DNA of 64,000 bases from Lagopus muta (lineage: Eukaryota > Chordata > Aves > Galliformes > Phasianidae), in assembly GCF_023343835.1 (NCBI RefSeq), contig NC_064449.1:1-64000 (forward strand), in the 5' to 3' direction. The notes beneath the pieces were generated by a model that saw only the letters and a program-made list of their open reading frames with translations, searched no databases and was not told where the DNA came from. This document shows, piece after piece, positions 1 through 12,055 of this stretch. Position 1 is the first letter of the stretch. Each line of letters begins with the position of its first letter. Position numbers and translations under genes: made by a program.

Positions 1-430
1 TCACAGAATCACACAGAATCACAGAATTGTAGGGGTTGGAAGGGACCTCCAGAGATCATCGAGTCCAACCCCCCTGCCAAAGCAGGTTCCCTACAGCAGG
101 TCGCACAGGTAGGCATCCAGGCAGGTCTTGAACATCTCCAGAGAAGGAGACTCCACCACCTCCATGGGCAGCCTGTTCCAGTGCTCCGTCACCCTCATTG
201 TAAAGAAGTTCTTGCGCATGTTTGTGCGGAACTTCCTATGCTGCAGTTTCCAGCCGTTTCCCCTTGTCCTGTCTCCACTCACCACTGAAAAGAGTCCGGC
301 CTCGCCATTCTGCCCCCCACACCTTATATATTTATAGACCTGGATCAGGTCCCCTCTCAGTCTCCTTTTCTCAAGGCTGAACAGACCCAGTTCACTCAGC
401 CTTTCCTCATAGGGGAGATGCTCCAGGCCT
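1..430 (-). mobile_element. CR1: CR1 LINE, 3' end fragment
   Basis: Read on the minus strand this is the 3' terminal part of a CR1 non-LTR retrotransposon. The window opens with the reverse complement of the ATTCTGTG-type tail and the CR1 line about a 'ggttggaagggacct' context. Translation gives the C-terminal ORF2 signature [19 protein letters not shown]. It is 5'-truncated, as most CR1 copies are, and may continue beyond the window start. Confidence 0.9.
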
Positions 431-466
431 GTGATTCTGTGATTCTGTGATTCTGTGATTCTGTAT
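431..466 (+). repeat. (ATTCTGTG)n CR1-type tail in the opposite orientation
   Basis: About four and a half copies of the 8-bp unit GTGATTCT stand in plus orientation directly after the minus-strand CR1 fragment. This unit is the 3' tail of CR1, so a second CR1 tail facing the other way, with almost no body, is the simplest reading. Confidence 0.7.
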
Positions 467-1089
467 TAAAGGTGTACTTACAAGACTGAGGTAGTAAGCT
501 GCTCGCTGAGGGGAAGGTTGGAAATGAGGCAGGGGAGGCCTGACAGATTGAGTGATTGTCTGGAAAAAGAAAGGAACAGAAGAACTGTTCAGATGACATG
601 ACAGCCATTTTCTTGAACGCTGTTACATATGCAGTAACAAGCAAAGAATGAAAATCAAGGCATTTGCCTTTGCCATCACCATATGTGCCACCTCTCTGCA
701 GAGCTGTGGCACAGGCAGCACAAGACTGCTGGCACAGTAATTGCCAAGCCACGTTTTCAGAAGCCAGCATGACAAAGTACTTCCCTTTTGCCATGCACAA
801 AGAAATGCTGGCTTACACAGACGAGACTCTCAAGTGGGATAAGAATACGGAGGCACTTCATTCTATTTTCTCAAACTGAAAGGAATCAAATGTCTACTCA
901 AGGATAAAACAAAGCAAAAAAACAAACACCCATGGAAAGCACACTAACCTTTGCAGGCACTTGAGATCAAAAAGCTCTAATAGCAGTAGCTATAGAAGCT
1001 GTTATGCTCTACAGTTCCTCTGGTAGCTTTGTGGTTGGAGGTAGTGATCTTTTCGTGGGCTTTGGAGCGTTTGTTTTCAAGCACCAGTA
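467..1089. other. No feature recognised
   Basis: AT-balanced unique-looking DNA. The translations show no domain or family that I recognise and there is no clear repeat. Confidence 0.5.
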
Positions 1090-1162
1090 AGAAACATCAC
1101 CAGCCTTTTATCTGCACATCAATAAAGCAGAGAATACAGCTCTGAGCAGCCATCCACCAGGA
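1090..1162 (-). repeat. Outer-flank segment homologous to 21119-21188
   Basis: The reverse complement of this stretch matches 21119-21188 with about five differences in 70 bases. It directly abuts the outer end of the left inverted-repeat arm. In the right copy the same segment lies about 1.56 kb further out, beyond the CpG island. The two loci therefore share a longer history than the near-identical arms alone suggest, with the CpG-rich stretch 19561-21118 absent on the left. Confidence 0.75.
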
Positions 1163-1564
1163 CTGCCCCGCGCCGTGCGCCCGCTCCACTTCCAGGGCCC
1201 CGGGGCGGCCGGGCCCCGGCTGGGGCTGCGGGCAGAGGACGAGGAGGGCGGGGACGCGTGGGACGGCAATGCAGCCCACCCCAAGCGGAGTTCAAATGCC
1301 CGCACAGCAGCACCTCCACGAGGAGCAGGTCGGCATCGCTGTGGAGCAGCCGAACCTCTTGGAGGAGGATTAGAATCAGGCAGCCGGTCCCGGGCACCGG
1401 GCAGCACACTCAAGCGTGATGCACTCACACTTCTCTCCAAATTCTGTGCTTGATTAAATCCTAAGAAGTCTTTATACCATGATGCTTTCAACCAAATGAT
1501 GTCAAAATATTCTTTCTCTCCCTTCACTTCCCTTTCCTGCACTTGAAGCAGCAGCCCGCTGATC

Positions 1565-1712
1565 ATCGGGGGCTCAGTTTACTATCAGATTGTCAGTGGT
1601 CATCTGAAGGCTTTGTTGGCTGTCAGAGGGCTCCACTGATCATCAGAGATCTTCACTGACGCTCAGAGGGCTTCATTAATCAACAGAGGGTGTCATCGGT
1701 CATCAGAGAGGA
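1565..1712. repeat. ~29-bp minisatellite in left arm
   Basis: Degenerate tandem units around 'tcagagggct' with 'gatcatc' or 'ggtcatc' spacing, about five copies. Related units recur at 2165-2275. The same array is present in the right arm at about 19012-19158 and 18450-18560. Confidence 0.7.
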
Positions 1713-2667
1713 GATTTGAGGTGCCTGAGAGAGGGGATTTGGGGACTCCATGTTGGGTAGTGATGGAGGGGAAGTGGGACTGAAGGAGGAGGGCTGAAGC
1801 AGATCCAAGTGAGGGGCAATTGGCTGCGATAAGGGAGGGGGTAAAAGGAGAGTGACCTGGGGACATCGTGCTCATGTAGGTGGAACAGAGGGTGAAGGGT
1901 TTGGCAGGAACTGGAAGGAGGAATTGGGAGAGAGCAGAGGGCAGGTACTGGGGCTGCTAGGCGGCATGGGGTGCTCCGTCCTTTAGGATTTTGGAGGGGG
2001 CAGCACAGAGGAGATGGAGAGATCCACGGGTGCAGGACGTGGAGTGCGGGGCACGGAGCTGGGGACCCCTCAAGCACCTAGGGGTGGCCTCTGCCAGGCA
2101 GGGACAGATGTGAGCGGTTCCTGCTGAGCATGGGGACAAGGATGCAGACACACAGAGTGTGGCTTTGCTGAGGTCTTCATTGATCACTGGAGGATGTCAG
2201 CGATCATCAGGGTCTTCCTTCTTCTTCAGAGGGCTCCATTGGTCAGCAGAGGATGTCGGAAGGTGTCACTGACCATGGAGAAGCCTTGTCCGTGCAGGGT
2301 TTGTGCCCCAGGACTTTGGGCAGGAGGAGGGCTGGCAGTAGCCCGGGGCAGGATGTGGGTCCCCTGGGGACAGCAGCCACAGCCCCTGTCCCACCTCCAC
2401 AGTGACCCTGGGCCATCCGTAGTCAGCTCGAGACCCTCCTCCTCTGCACCACAGAGCACGAGGGAAGGTCTGGGGGTGGCAGTGGTCCCCCTGGAAAGGG
2501 GTGGGGGATGGTGCCCTCCATCCCATCCATCCCCAGGCCCTGACGCCCAGTGCTCAGGGCTCTGGAGAGCCCCAGGGGCCCTCAGTGTCCCTGTTCCAGT
2601 GCCACGCTTATTGTAACGGACTTCATCCTTATGTCCAATCTAAAGATCTGTCCCTTGCTTTCTGCAG

Positions 2668-2801
2668 CCCCCCTTGAGATACTGTAGGCCGCCCTTAGGA
2701 GGTCTTCTCTTCTGCTGGCTGCCAAATTCGATGCGTATCATGAAGTGCTTCGTAAGGACAAAGCACTGGAACGTCTTTATCCTCAAGAGAATAACTTTTA
2801 A
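2668..2801 (+). pseudogene. Exon-like segment, left copy, with an in-frame stop
   Basis: A pyrimidine tract and AG acceptor (tttctgcag) precede an exon-like frame whose right-arm counterpart is open. That frame reads LRRSSLLLAAKFDAYHEVL and then RKDKALERLYPQENNF before a TAA. In this left copy the codon matching the lysine of EILKAS is TAG, so the frame is broken near 2686. I do not recognise the protein family. The open right copy and the splice acceptor suggest a real terminal exon, but coding status is inference. Confidence 0.4.
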
Positions 2802-2997
2802 AAGCCAGATGGACTCTGCTATAGAAGCAGATGTCAAATGTGGCTTTTCTCCATTGACAACTGATGCCTGGCAACTTGGAGACTAATGTATATGTGTATA
2901 GTGATTTTTTTTTCCCTTTTAATTTTAATAGTAAACTGAGTCTATACTTTTAATTCATGATGAAATGCTAAAAATGTGTACTCTTGTTTTCTGCCAG

Positions 2998-4120
2998 TGC
3001 TTGGCTGATGGAGTTTTTGGCCGTTCTGTGGCATGGAATGCAATCAGCATGGAAGCATCGTTTGTCGTTGTGGATTCTGAGTAAGATTTCTCACCCTCTG
3101 CTCATGATGGGTAAAAGTTCAGATGTCCAATGAGAATGCTTGAGCTCTGCTTCTCCAACATGTGTTTTTGTGTAAGTAAAATTGAACCAGTGACTCATTT
3201 CTACCAGTGGTGACCAGCTCAGATGTGCTGGATGGTATCGTGGACATTGAGGAGCTGCTCACCTGGATCAGCGGTGAGTTTGAGGACGCAGAGCTGGTGG
3301 GTGGGTGTCTGCACAGAGTGGGTGTAGCAAGGCAGCTGTCGCTGTTTGGGGGGATGCTCTGGCTGTTTCAGACGTGGCAGGTGCTCTCGAGGATCCCCGG
3401 GAGAACCAAGATGGTTCCAAAGTCAGAGAGAAATACCTGAAGGGTGACCTGCTTCAGGACGAGCTACTGGGGGAAGTAGACAGCCAGGAAAGAGAACAAC
3501 TCATTGCATGGATCAGTGCCACGGAGCCACAAAGCCCTGATGTCTCCAGCAGCCCTGCTCCTCCTTGCTTCATCGCCCAGCTCCCCAACTTCCCACAGTA
3601 CAGCAGGAGGTCAGCGAGGAAGCATGGGCTGCTGCCTGGACCCCCCCGACCCACTTGTGGGGGCTGCTGCCATCCCTCGGGCAGCTCTCCGAGCTGCAGG
3701 GCTGGCCTTTGCTGCTGCCTGCTGTTGCACCACCAGAACTACCACTGCCGACCCCTCTGGCTGCTCCTGTGCCTCCTTCGCTCCACCCTGCACAGCACGT
3801 GGATGTGGTAGATTTCACAGTTGCTTGTTTTTTAAAGCAATCTCTTATGGGGAACCATACAGAAAAACTCAGGTTTGTTTGAGCCCCTATAATTTCCACG
3901 ATAGCTCATTCTGGTGTCCAGAAGTTTGTACCACTTCCCAAACATTGGCTGGGGATGTCAGGGACAAAATGGAGGTCAGCACTGGGGGTGTGCTGGGGAC
4001 GTGCTGAGGACATCCTGGGGTTTGGGGGAGGAGGTGGCAGAGGTGGCCAGTGAAAACGGGAAGAGAGTTTTGTTTTACAAAGATGGTTTTGTTTAATAAA
4101 AATGTTTAATAAAAATGTGA
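2998..4120 (+). CDS. Last exons and 3' end of an unrecognised plus-strand gene
   Basis: Three exons with good splice sites join in one open frame: 2998-3080 (acceptor ctgccag, donor GTAAGA), 3208-3273 (acceptor ctaccag, donor GTGAGT) and 3381-3811 (acceptor gtggcag, stop TAG). The joined product reads from AWLMEFLAVLWHGMQSAW through VTSSDVLDGIVDIEELLTWI and GDLLQDELLGEVDSQEREQL to a Cys/His/Leu-rich end. Two short related blocks, ELLTWIS and QLIAWIS, stand about 60 residues apart. Poly(A) signals AATAAA lie at 4095-4100 and 4108-4113. The first exon is inside the left inverted-repeat arm; the other two are outside it, so the right copy lacks them. Upstream exons are not resolved. I recognise no family. 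The exon structure is moderately supported; function is unknown. Confidence 0.5.
4095..4113 (+). terminator. Two overlapping-range poly(A) signals
   Basis: AATAAA occurs at 4095-4100 and again at 4108-4113, about 285-300 bases after the stop of the upstream gene. A GT-rich stretch follows at 4113-4160, as expected downstream of a cleavage site. Confidence 0.55.
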
Positions 4121-4319
4121 TGAGGTTCTGGCTCCGTGTCAGTTTCTCCTCAATGTGTCAGCAGGATCCTCATTCATCCCTTCCCGTGTCCCCTGCTCGT
4201 GTCTGTCTCCCTGTTCCTCTCCGTGTCCCTACATATCACCACCTCATGTGTCCCTTCCACGCTCCCCTCTGTGTCTCTCTATGTCACTTCTGCTGTGTGC
4301 CTTCCTTGTCTCTTCCCAG

Positions 4320-5260
4320 TGGCCCCATGGTGGTTTCTGGTATCCCCAAAGCCACCTCAAGCACACCAAGGGGTCCCGGTGTCCCCATGGCAGAGCTCCT
4401 GGCATCCCCGTTGTTGGTTCCAGGATGCTCAAAGCCACCATGACCCCACAAGGGGATTCTGGGCTCCCCGTGGGGGTCCTGGTATCTCCAAGGCCATCGT
4501 GACCATGTACCCATCACCTCCTGCGTGCATCACCACGTGTCCCCTTGATGCCACCATGTCCCCTCCTGAAATGGCAGGAGATTGGAGACCCCCAGACCCT
4601 GCAGGGAGATGACAGGGTTCACCCCCAGCCCCCTGGCCACAGAACCACCTAGTGTGGTTCTGGAGCGGTTCTGTTGCGTCCTGCCACAGAGCAGGGGCTC
4701 CTGGAGTCACTGAGGGGACACTGAGGTGTCTCGAGGGGCTGCCGGGGGGGCAAGATGGAAGGGGTGGAGCCAGAGCTCCAGGCTGCAGGTCTCTGGGGCG
4801 TGACTGCAAACCCGGGGACCCCAATAGAGTCCCCTCACGTTGCCCCAGGACCTCTCAACCCCTCCAAAATCCCCCAGTGCCAATGGGAACTCAAGCCTCA
4901 GTGGGACTCCCCATTTCTTCCCAAATCCAATAAGGCCCCTGGAAGAAAGACAGGACCCCTGGGAATGCACACACCCTCCCAGCCCTTGTTAGGACTCTCC
5001 CCATTAAAACAGGAGCCCAGAGAGCCCCACAACCCAACGGGACCCCCAGCCACAATGGGACTCCCCAGTCCTCCCAAGACCAGTAAGACCCCCTCCAACA
5101 AATCATATAGGAGACCCTGAAGTCCCCAGCCCCAATGAGAGACCTCCTAACCCTCCCACCACCGAGACCACCACCTCCCCCCAAAGTCAGGATCTCTAGG
5201 AGCCCCTAGCCCCAGTGGGATGCCCCCATAATCCCACTCTTTTGGGGCCCCACATTACTC
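4320..5260. repeat. C-rich low-complexity and degenerate minisatellite tract
   Basis: A strongly C-rich top strand with loosely repeated blocks built on 'ccccaatgggactcccc' and 'cctcccaaaaccaataag' (clearest at 4850-5240) and, earlier, on 'ggtatccccaaagccacc' (4330-4510). The unit is degenerate, roughly 40-50 bp. Open frames inside it are a by-product of composition. Confidence 0.55.
4630..4689 (+). repeat. 60-bp hairpin-bearing repeat, copy 1
   Basis: Shares about 52 of 58-60 bases with 13330-13387 in the same orientation. Its core CAGAACCAC-ctagt-GTGGTTCTG is a perfect 9-bp inverted repeat with a 5-base loop. I do not recognise the family. Confidence 0.65.
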
Positions 5261-6013
5261 CCGTGTTCTCCTGCTGTCCCTTGGTGGTTTTGGTGCACTC
5301 AGCGTCCCCCCATTGTCCCCTCCCTGGTGGTTCTGTGCCTCCATGTCCCCTCGGTCCCTGTCCAAGTGGCTCTGGAGGCCCCTGGGCCGCCCTCAGTGCC
5401 CCCCTTTGTTCCCTCCCCAGTCGCTCTGGGTTCCCAGTGCAGAAGTCATCGCTGAAAAATCACAGTTGTGTGTCTGCATCTGCAACTTCGGCTGGAAGTC
5501 CTAGGACTTTCTCACATCTCGATTAGAAAGGAAACAAAAGCAGGAAAAAGACACTGCAAGTTGAGTGGTGCTGAGGCAGCAATGACTTAAAAGGCAGAGC
5601 CCTGTACAGCATCCCCCAGGGAGGGACGCCTGGCAACAGATTAAATACCTGCATATCGCTCTGCAGGTCATCAGCGCGGTGACTCATCATGCTAGAAAGG
5701 GGTGGGGAAAGGGGGACAAGTTGTTCTCCCCACATGCACAGTAGAAGACAGTAACTTTGGCTAAAATAAAATTTGAAAGTCCTCAGTATAGAAAGAATTT
5801 TGTCTCTTTTAATTAGGGATTTGGGACAAATTTGAAGAAATTTGAAGGAGAAGGGGAAAGGAAATGGGAACATCATCCTCCAAGGGAGAAGCAGGACAGC
5901 ACTGGGCAGGCAGTGGATTCCCGAGGTGGCTGTGCATAAATAAAGGGCAACCGTCGGCTTCTCAGTTCTCCGCTCACGCACGCTCACACAGGGTGAGCTG
6001 CACACTGCAGCTG
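5261..6013. other. No gene; probable 3' flank of the ARID1A-like locus
   Basis: Nothing coding is recognised. The stretch next to 6014 would be the 3' untranslated side of the minus-strand ARID1A-like locus; an ATTAAA-type signal on the minus strand lies near 5806-5812. Confidence 0.4.
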
Positions 6014-8736
6014 TCAGGGCCGGGCAATGAAGAACAGCACGTCGCAGATAACCTGGGAGACCAAGGAATCCACCGCGGGCGACACGGAGATGTCCAACAG
6101 TCGCGACTCGTGCAGCATGAACTGCGAGCGGCTCTCGCCCACCTCAGCCAGGGCGAGCAGCGCCCGAGCCGCTCGGTGCATCATGTCCATGCTTGGCGGC
6201 TCGCAGGGCGCGTTCTGCTCGGGCACTGGGCCGGCCTGGCTCTGCTGGCACCGCGTGGCGGCCAGGCCGTCCTCCAAGAAGCCCAGCAAGTCGCCGACGC
6301 TCCTCTCCTGTGAGGCAATCGCCCTCGCTGCCAGGCTGTCCCCCTGTGCCAAGGCGGCCAGTAGGACCACCGCCATCTCTCGGCACACCGGGCTCTCTTT
6401 GTTGCGGAGGAAACGCAGCAGTGTGCTGTACAGCATCTCCAAGTGGCTGATGGGGGGAGCCGCGAGGATCAAATCCACGTTGGTGTCCCGGGTGCTCAGT
6501 TTGCTGAGCGTTTCCAAAGCCAGGCTCCGAGGGGAGAGGATGGCATTCGACCCCAGCGCTGGAAAAGGGTCCTGGGCCTCTGCTGATGGACACACTGCCC
6601 AGTGGAGGAGTCCGTCCAGGATGGGCAAGCAGAGGCTTTCTGGGAGAGGGGACAGGTCCAGCTGGCCAGAAATGTTGGCCAGCGTCACCAGTGTGTTCTC
6701 ACGCAGTTCCTGCAGGCAGTCCTGCCACCACTCTTCCTGGTCACAGCTCAGCCCCTGGTCCTGCTCCAGCTCCTCTCTCTCCAAGCTCAGGGCTGCCTGC
6801 TTGCGCTCTGGGTGCTCATGGTGTAAGAGCAGCAGTTTCCCCAGGATCAGCAGCAGCCCGGCGTGTTTGCACATCTCGGCGTCATTGCCCGGCACAAACG
6901 ACAAGCTCCTGATGATGTTGGAGACACAGATGCAGCGCTTCGCCACAGAGTCCTGCCAGTCGTGGGTGAGGCAGAGCGGTGCCTCGTCTCTGCTGCGAGG
7001 CTCATCCTCCAGAATTGCTGAGGAGCTGTCAGATGGAGGAGCCTGCCCTTCCCGAGCATTTCCATTGCTCTCAGCCGCGGAGCGCTCTCTCTTGCTCTCC
7101 AAGTGGGTCTGGATGTGCTCAGTGGTATCTCCACCGCCAAGCTGCCAGAGCAGGCGGGCACTCTCCAAACCACAGAGTGATCTTTGCCCCGGGCAAATAC
7201 CCAACTCATATTCCTCCAGGATTCCAAAGACCTCGATCAGACAGCACCGGAAATACTCCACCAGGACTTCCAGCAGGCCTGGCAGCTATGGGAGAGGAGA
7301 AAAACGGGAGGGGAAGGGAGGAAAGATGGATCAGTGACCACAAAATAACTGAGGTTGCTGTGAGCAATTGGACAACCTCTGCATAAAGGGCAGAGATCTT
7401 GAGGAGCTGCTTATTAATGGAATCTTTTCATTCTGGCAATAAGCTCTTTGCAAAAGAGAGCTTTCTGTCCGCTCAGAACAGAAACAAGGGTCCCTGAATG
7501 TCAGGATCCAGCCAGCTCGTACCTGTGTAAACACGCACGCTCTCGGTTTTTGTCTCCTCTCTGAGTAACGCTCAGGAGAGAGGCAATGCTAAGCAGAGCA
7601 GCCTCTAAAGTATAGTGGAACAGTTTTTACAACAGCCTTGCAGGCACGACGCAAATCATGGAGATAAGCTGCACCTTCTAGAGGCACCCAAGCCATGCTG
7701 CACGCTGACCTGTGCGAAAAGACGGAGCTGTTGCACCAGGAGAGGCAAGCAGCCTTCAGCCCTTCACAGCTCTCTGCTGCAAAGCCCCTCTTGGCCTCCC
7801 CACCACGGTTCCCTTTCTGCGTTAGAGGCAACACGTCCCACCAGAAAGGAGAGACCACGCACTTGCACACCAACCACATGGAAATCCACAGCTCAGCGAG
7901 CACTCAGTGCTGAGCATCTGCACCCACCTGTCTGAGGTCAAAGGACGTGACGCTGCTGTCATCGTGGAGCAGGACAGTTACGGTATCTAAGGCCCACGTG
8001 CTTTCAGCGAGCAGCCCAGACTTCAGAGACATCATCACCCTCCAGGCTGCAGGAGTTCCTGGAACATAAACACGTCATACTTCCAGACCCTGGACTTCAA
8101 AACCGAAAAGGAGGGACTGGATACTGCTTTTTTGTCTCACACAGAGCACAGCCTGCTTAAGGTGTTGCACAGACCCCATGCAAAAGCAGTCTCCACACAG
8201 ACAGTGCCCAACACAAACGTTATACCCAGTCCTTCTGGGTCCCTTCACCCTTGCGTTATCACAGAACGACAGAACGTCCCAACTAACTTGGCAAAGGATA
8301 CCTCTTGCAAAGGTGGCAGAGCCCTTCCAATTGGCAGCACTGTACCAAAGGGGGATGGCAACACCCAGCCTCTCGATGGGTGCAGGCAGAAAAGCAGGAG
8401 TTTCCTCTTACCAACATCTGCTGCTGTCAGCCGCCTCCTTTTCTGTAACACCGCCTTGGCAGCTTCCACCGATCCCGGAGGGAAGGAGACGGCTCGTCGC
8501 TTCCTGGCAGACCGTTCTGCTGCCGGTGCCACGTGCGCAGCGGGGATCGGCGGTCCTGCCTTCTTTCCCCTCCCTGGCTGCGGGGATGCAGATTTGCTGG
8601 GAGCGGTGCGATTCTCCAGAGCTCTGGGCTGCTGCTGCAGCTGCCCCTGCCTGGCGCTGCACTGGACGCTGTGCATCCCTGCTTTGAGCCGCTTGGCAGG
8701 TGGGGTGCAGCTGCTGTCCATCGGTCGCCTGGGATT
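6014..8736 (-). CDS. ARID1A-like: Open C-terminal part of the ARID1A-like locus (BAF250_C)
   Basis: Exons 8412-8736, 7928-8058 and 6014-7285 join without a stop into 575 codons. The order is a PPAKR-type linker, [20 protein letters not shown], then [151 protein letters not shown] and a final [15 protein letters not shown]. This is the BAF250_C armadillo-like region, which in the real protein docks ARID1A onto the BAF core. Compared with human, the acidic insert between the EYF helix and GGGDTTEH is reduced to a few residues. The clean frame over more than 1.7 kb, beside a broken upstream half, is the odd point. It may be recent decay or a retained shorter product; no promoter for it is visible. 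Confidence 0.7.
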
Positions 8737-11700
8737 CTAGATGGAAAGTAAAGGCATCGGCAACATGAGGTCATCGAGCCAGAAACGGGCAACACAGACT
8801 CAGTGGGGAGAAACGCTCAGCGCCAGAGGACACTTCCTCTCGGGCTCACCACCCAGCTCACAGGGTTCAGTGATCTCGCTGGCCGTAGCAGAGGAACTGG
8901 ACTGATTGAAGGAAACACATCAGGACTGAGGAGCACAAAAACACCTGGATCACATCCCAGATGGCTTCAAAGAGCAGTCACACCTCAAGGTTCTGCTGTT
9001 ACATTCAGATTCTGCTGGACCCACACTTGTCTCAGATCAGGTTCATGTCAGTTTAAAAGACAACTACAACTCAACAAAGGTACCAGGGAACCAGCTGCTA
9101 CTCGCAGAACATGCATTTCTAAAAAGGAAAAGCTTTCACCAAGAAAACCTCATGGAGACGTTGCAGAGCCACCTCTTTGAGAGACCTCCTGTGGCCTCAT
9201 TTGCTCCATATGTCAGGAAACGCCTCAGCCAGCTGCACATGGCATTCCCCAGGGCTGCAGCACGACGTAGATTTTGGCACAGTCTCTACTTTTCTGAGAC
9301 CACGTCTGATTCGAGCAACAGTCTCATTAGCTATGGACTGCATTTGGAGACTTGGAGAGACCGACCGACCCACCAGGAGCATCTGATCCGGTCCATTCGC
9401 TCCAACTAATAACGGCAAGGCCGGCCCAGCGTTGACTTGGGGACAAACCGATCTCTGCAGAGGGATGGGGAGGACAGTGCTGCATCCCGGCTGCTCACAC
9501 CTGGCAGGAGATGCCAGCATATGCCACTCTCCAAAAGAGAAAACATCCCAACAGACGATATCCCACTCACTGGCCACGCTGCTGATGTAACACTGTGTTC
9601 ACACTGAGCAGCAAGATCACATCCTGCACAAACAGCCACGCTAATGGCAGCTCTGCTCGCAGTAGAAGGCAAGTCACATTGGGTTTCTCTCGGGTGCTGC
9701 ACTCACTACTAGATACATACACTGTGTCATTTACAAACAAACAAACAAACAAAAGTTTTACCTTTGACTGGAGTTATGCTTTTTGGGTCTCTTCTCCCTT
9801 CTTTCTTCTTTTAGTTGCAGGAGTTAATTTGACATCCGCCCGACCCATCACTTCAGGACTTGCTGCCACCCCTAGGAAGTCACAGGAATTTGTGACATTG
9901 CTTTTCAATCCATGCCGTGAAGTCTTCAAAGCCCAGCACTCAGCCCAGCCTTACCTGCAGAGCCGTTAGCCATGTTCCCACCCATGGGATAAGGTGGGCC
10001 CTGGTGGTTGATCACACTAGCCATGCTGCTAGTTCCCTGTCCGTAAGGAGGTCCAGTGCCCAGCATTCCCCCTTGGTTCACACTGGGATAACCGGGTGGC
10101 CTGGAGAAGGCAAGGAAAAAACAGGCGTTCACTCCAAATAAAGATGCTTTGATTGGTGTTTGGGCCTCTTCTGTTACCAGTGAAGGGAGAGGAAAAAGCC
10201 TTCCAGAAGGCAAATCTTTAAGGAAGTGTACGTTGACTATCAACCCAGCTTTGGGCTACTGCAGCCATGGCTTTCAAAGCCAGCTACAACAGAGGGAATG
10301 GATTGATACGTTGAGACCAAGGGAATGTTCGAGCCTCACCAGTTCTGGATGGCGCTGGCAGCAGCACACACGGCGGCTGCTCCTTGTGCTCTGTGAGCCA
10401 TGCCACCTGCTGGGGGGCGCATCCCTGCCCCCAGCTGAGGAGGAACGCTGCCATGCAACTGGCTCCCTGCTGCCGCTGGGTTCATGCTTTCTCCCAGTCC
10501 TGCGCTGCAGAAGTTGGTGCCGGGCAGAGCGCTGCAGTTGGGCCACACGGGATAAGCTCCTAGAGGGGTGGCAAGAGGGGAAGACGGCATCGTTCCACTG
10601 GTTTGTTCATGAACCGCCATACAGACCTCCTGTCAGCAGATACTTAAAGGTCACTCACAGAGAAGAGGGAGAGACTTAGGACCTGTGCTAAAAGTCAAAG
10701 CGTCTGGATAGGAGCCATGTAATTGCGTTTTGACACAGCTGAGTAACAACACCGAGTCTAAAGCTGTCTGGCACTCTCCCAAACTTCAGCCAACCACACT
10801 GAGCTATACAGTACAGCACAGGATGTAAAAAAGCCTCTAAACCCTTTCCAAAACATAGAACGTGTGATTTCCTTTCCCTGCATAGCGAAATGGCTCTTTA
10901 ACACACTGGAGGTGCTGCCTGTATCTTTCTAAGTGAGAAGGAGAGATGCAATGGTTAAAAGTACAGCCAGCCCTGAGAGCAATGTCGTTCATGACTCCCA
11001 GCATAATACACAGAGCACAGGTTGTTCCAGCTCACGAGGAGTGGACTGTTTTGCATTGCCCGTGCAAGAAGTGAAGAAGAATCAAATCAAAATGCTTTCT
11101 CCAAAGACAAGACGTTGCCTCCGACTGAGGCCTTTCCCATTTGCTGCACGCAGCTCCCCCTTGAGAAGCTGCCCATGCTTCACCTTGAGGGCTGTGCTGC
11201 CTGGCCTGGGGTCTGTGGCTTCCCGTGCAGTTCTGCTGATATGGCCCCACTGCAGCGTGCATCTGTCCTCCAGAAGGCAGATGGAGAAATAAGGCTGAGC
11301 TGGACTGGGGAGAGCTGTGCTGCAGCATTTGAGCATTCCTCTGCAAGTAACCTGGTCACCCAGGGAGAGGAGCAGGCAGTGAGTGAAGGACCCAGAGGTG
11401 CCACTGGACATGCGTGTCTTTAGCAACAACAGCCCACAGGGCCCACTAACAGAACCCTTCCAGCACCATTCCAGGCACATTTTGCAGTTGTTGCTAGTAG
11501 GGTGCCAGCATTACCCACTAAGATAACAGATTCCATTTCCTCTTTCACCCAAGGAACATACCTTCAGCCACCAAGGCTGAAACTCTGGGCTCATTTTCCC
11601 TTACCATCACACAGGGAAATGCCACCCAACAGTGTCACAGCCACCCCTCATTGGGAAGCTTAAGGTCACGGAGCTTGGAAAACCAGCAGTCATAGGAAAG

Positions 11701-12055
11701 TCTTGCAGAAGCCAGAGGAAACATCTTACAAGCCCAACTACTGGCCTGCATCGAACACTCAGAGGCCGAAGGACTGGCAACAGTCAAACGTGGTGCGAGG
11801 CGCCAGAACGCTTGCAGCAAACAGCGCTGGCACAGCCTCCAGGTGCTATCTCAGCACAGAATGCACGTCATCAGGCCGGGCACTTCTCAGTTACGCACCT
11901 AGCTTCACAAACAGATTTGTACCATGAGCTCCAAACCCAACTCACATACCTGGGTCTTGCACAAAGCCTGACTGGTTGATGGAAGGATGCAGGATGCTGT
12001 TCCACTGCACACCGGGCGCTTGGGGCGGCACCGGATTGCCTGCACCAGACGGGTC
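6014..12055 (-). pseudogene. ARID1A-like: ARID1A-like partial locus (BAF250a), middle missing
   Basis: ARID1A is the large DNA-binding subunit of canonical BAF (SWI/SNF) chromatin remodellers. Eight exons on the minus strand align to it in order: 11950-12055 (SILHPSINQSGFVQDP), 11184-11351 (QRNAQMLQHSSPQ), 10340-10559 (SMNPAAAGSQLHG), 9955-10100 ([15 protein letters not shown]), 9762-9871 (AASPEVMGRADVKLTPATK), 8412-8736 ([11 protein letters not shown], then [19 protein letters not shown]), 7928-8058 ([20 protein letters not shown]) and 6014-7285 (BAF250_C). All have GT-AG borders and compatible phases. The first lies where CR1-rich DNA begins upstream, so the long N-terminus is not in this window. 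The ARID DNA-binding exons that should follow 9762 are not found. Exon 9762-9871 reads KGEETQKA and then TAA in the family frame. Disordered stretches in the 8412-8736 and 6014-7285 exons are much shorter than in human ARID1A. It is therefore a decayed or partial duplicate; identity with ARID1A rather than ARID1B is favoured by the C-terminus. Confidence 0.85.

Larger units (their letters stand above)
1163..3120. repeat. Left arm of a ~1.95 kb inverted repeat
   Basis: This 1,958-bp segment is the reverse complement of 17609-19560. Coordinates sum to 20723 along the outer part and 20729 after a 6-bp insertion (an extra AATTTT-like step near 2930). I saw only about five substitutions, all in the inner 500 bases (two near 2686-2691, one near 3027, one near 3059, one near 3115). 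The outer 1.5 kb looks identical in every shared translation. It contains a GC-rich piece of the right-hand CpG island, a ~29-bp minisatellite and two exon-like segments (2668-2801, 2998-3080). Confidence 0.93.

Noticed and set aside
6027-7337. A 436-codon plus-strand frame opposite the BAF250_C exon
   Set aside because: It is the antisense shadow of the ARID1A-like coding exon and shows no family resemblance.
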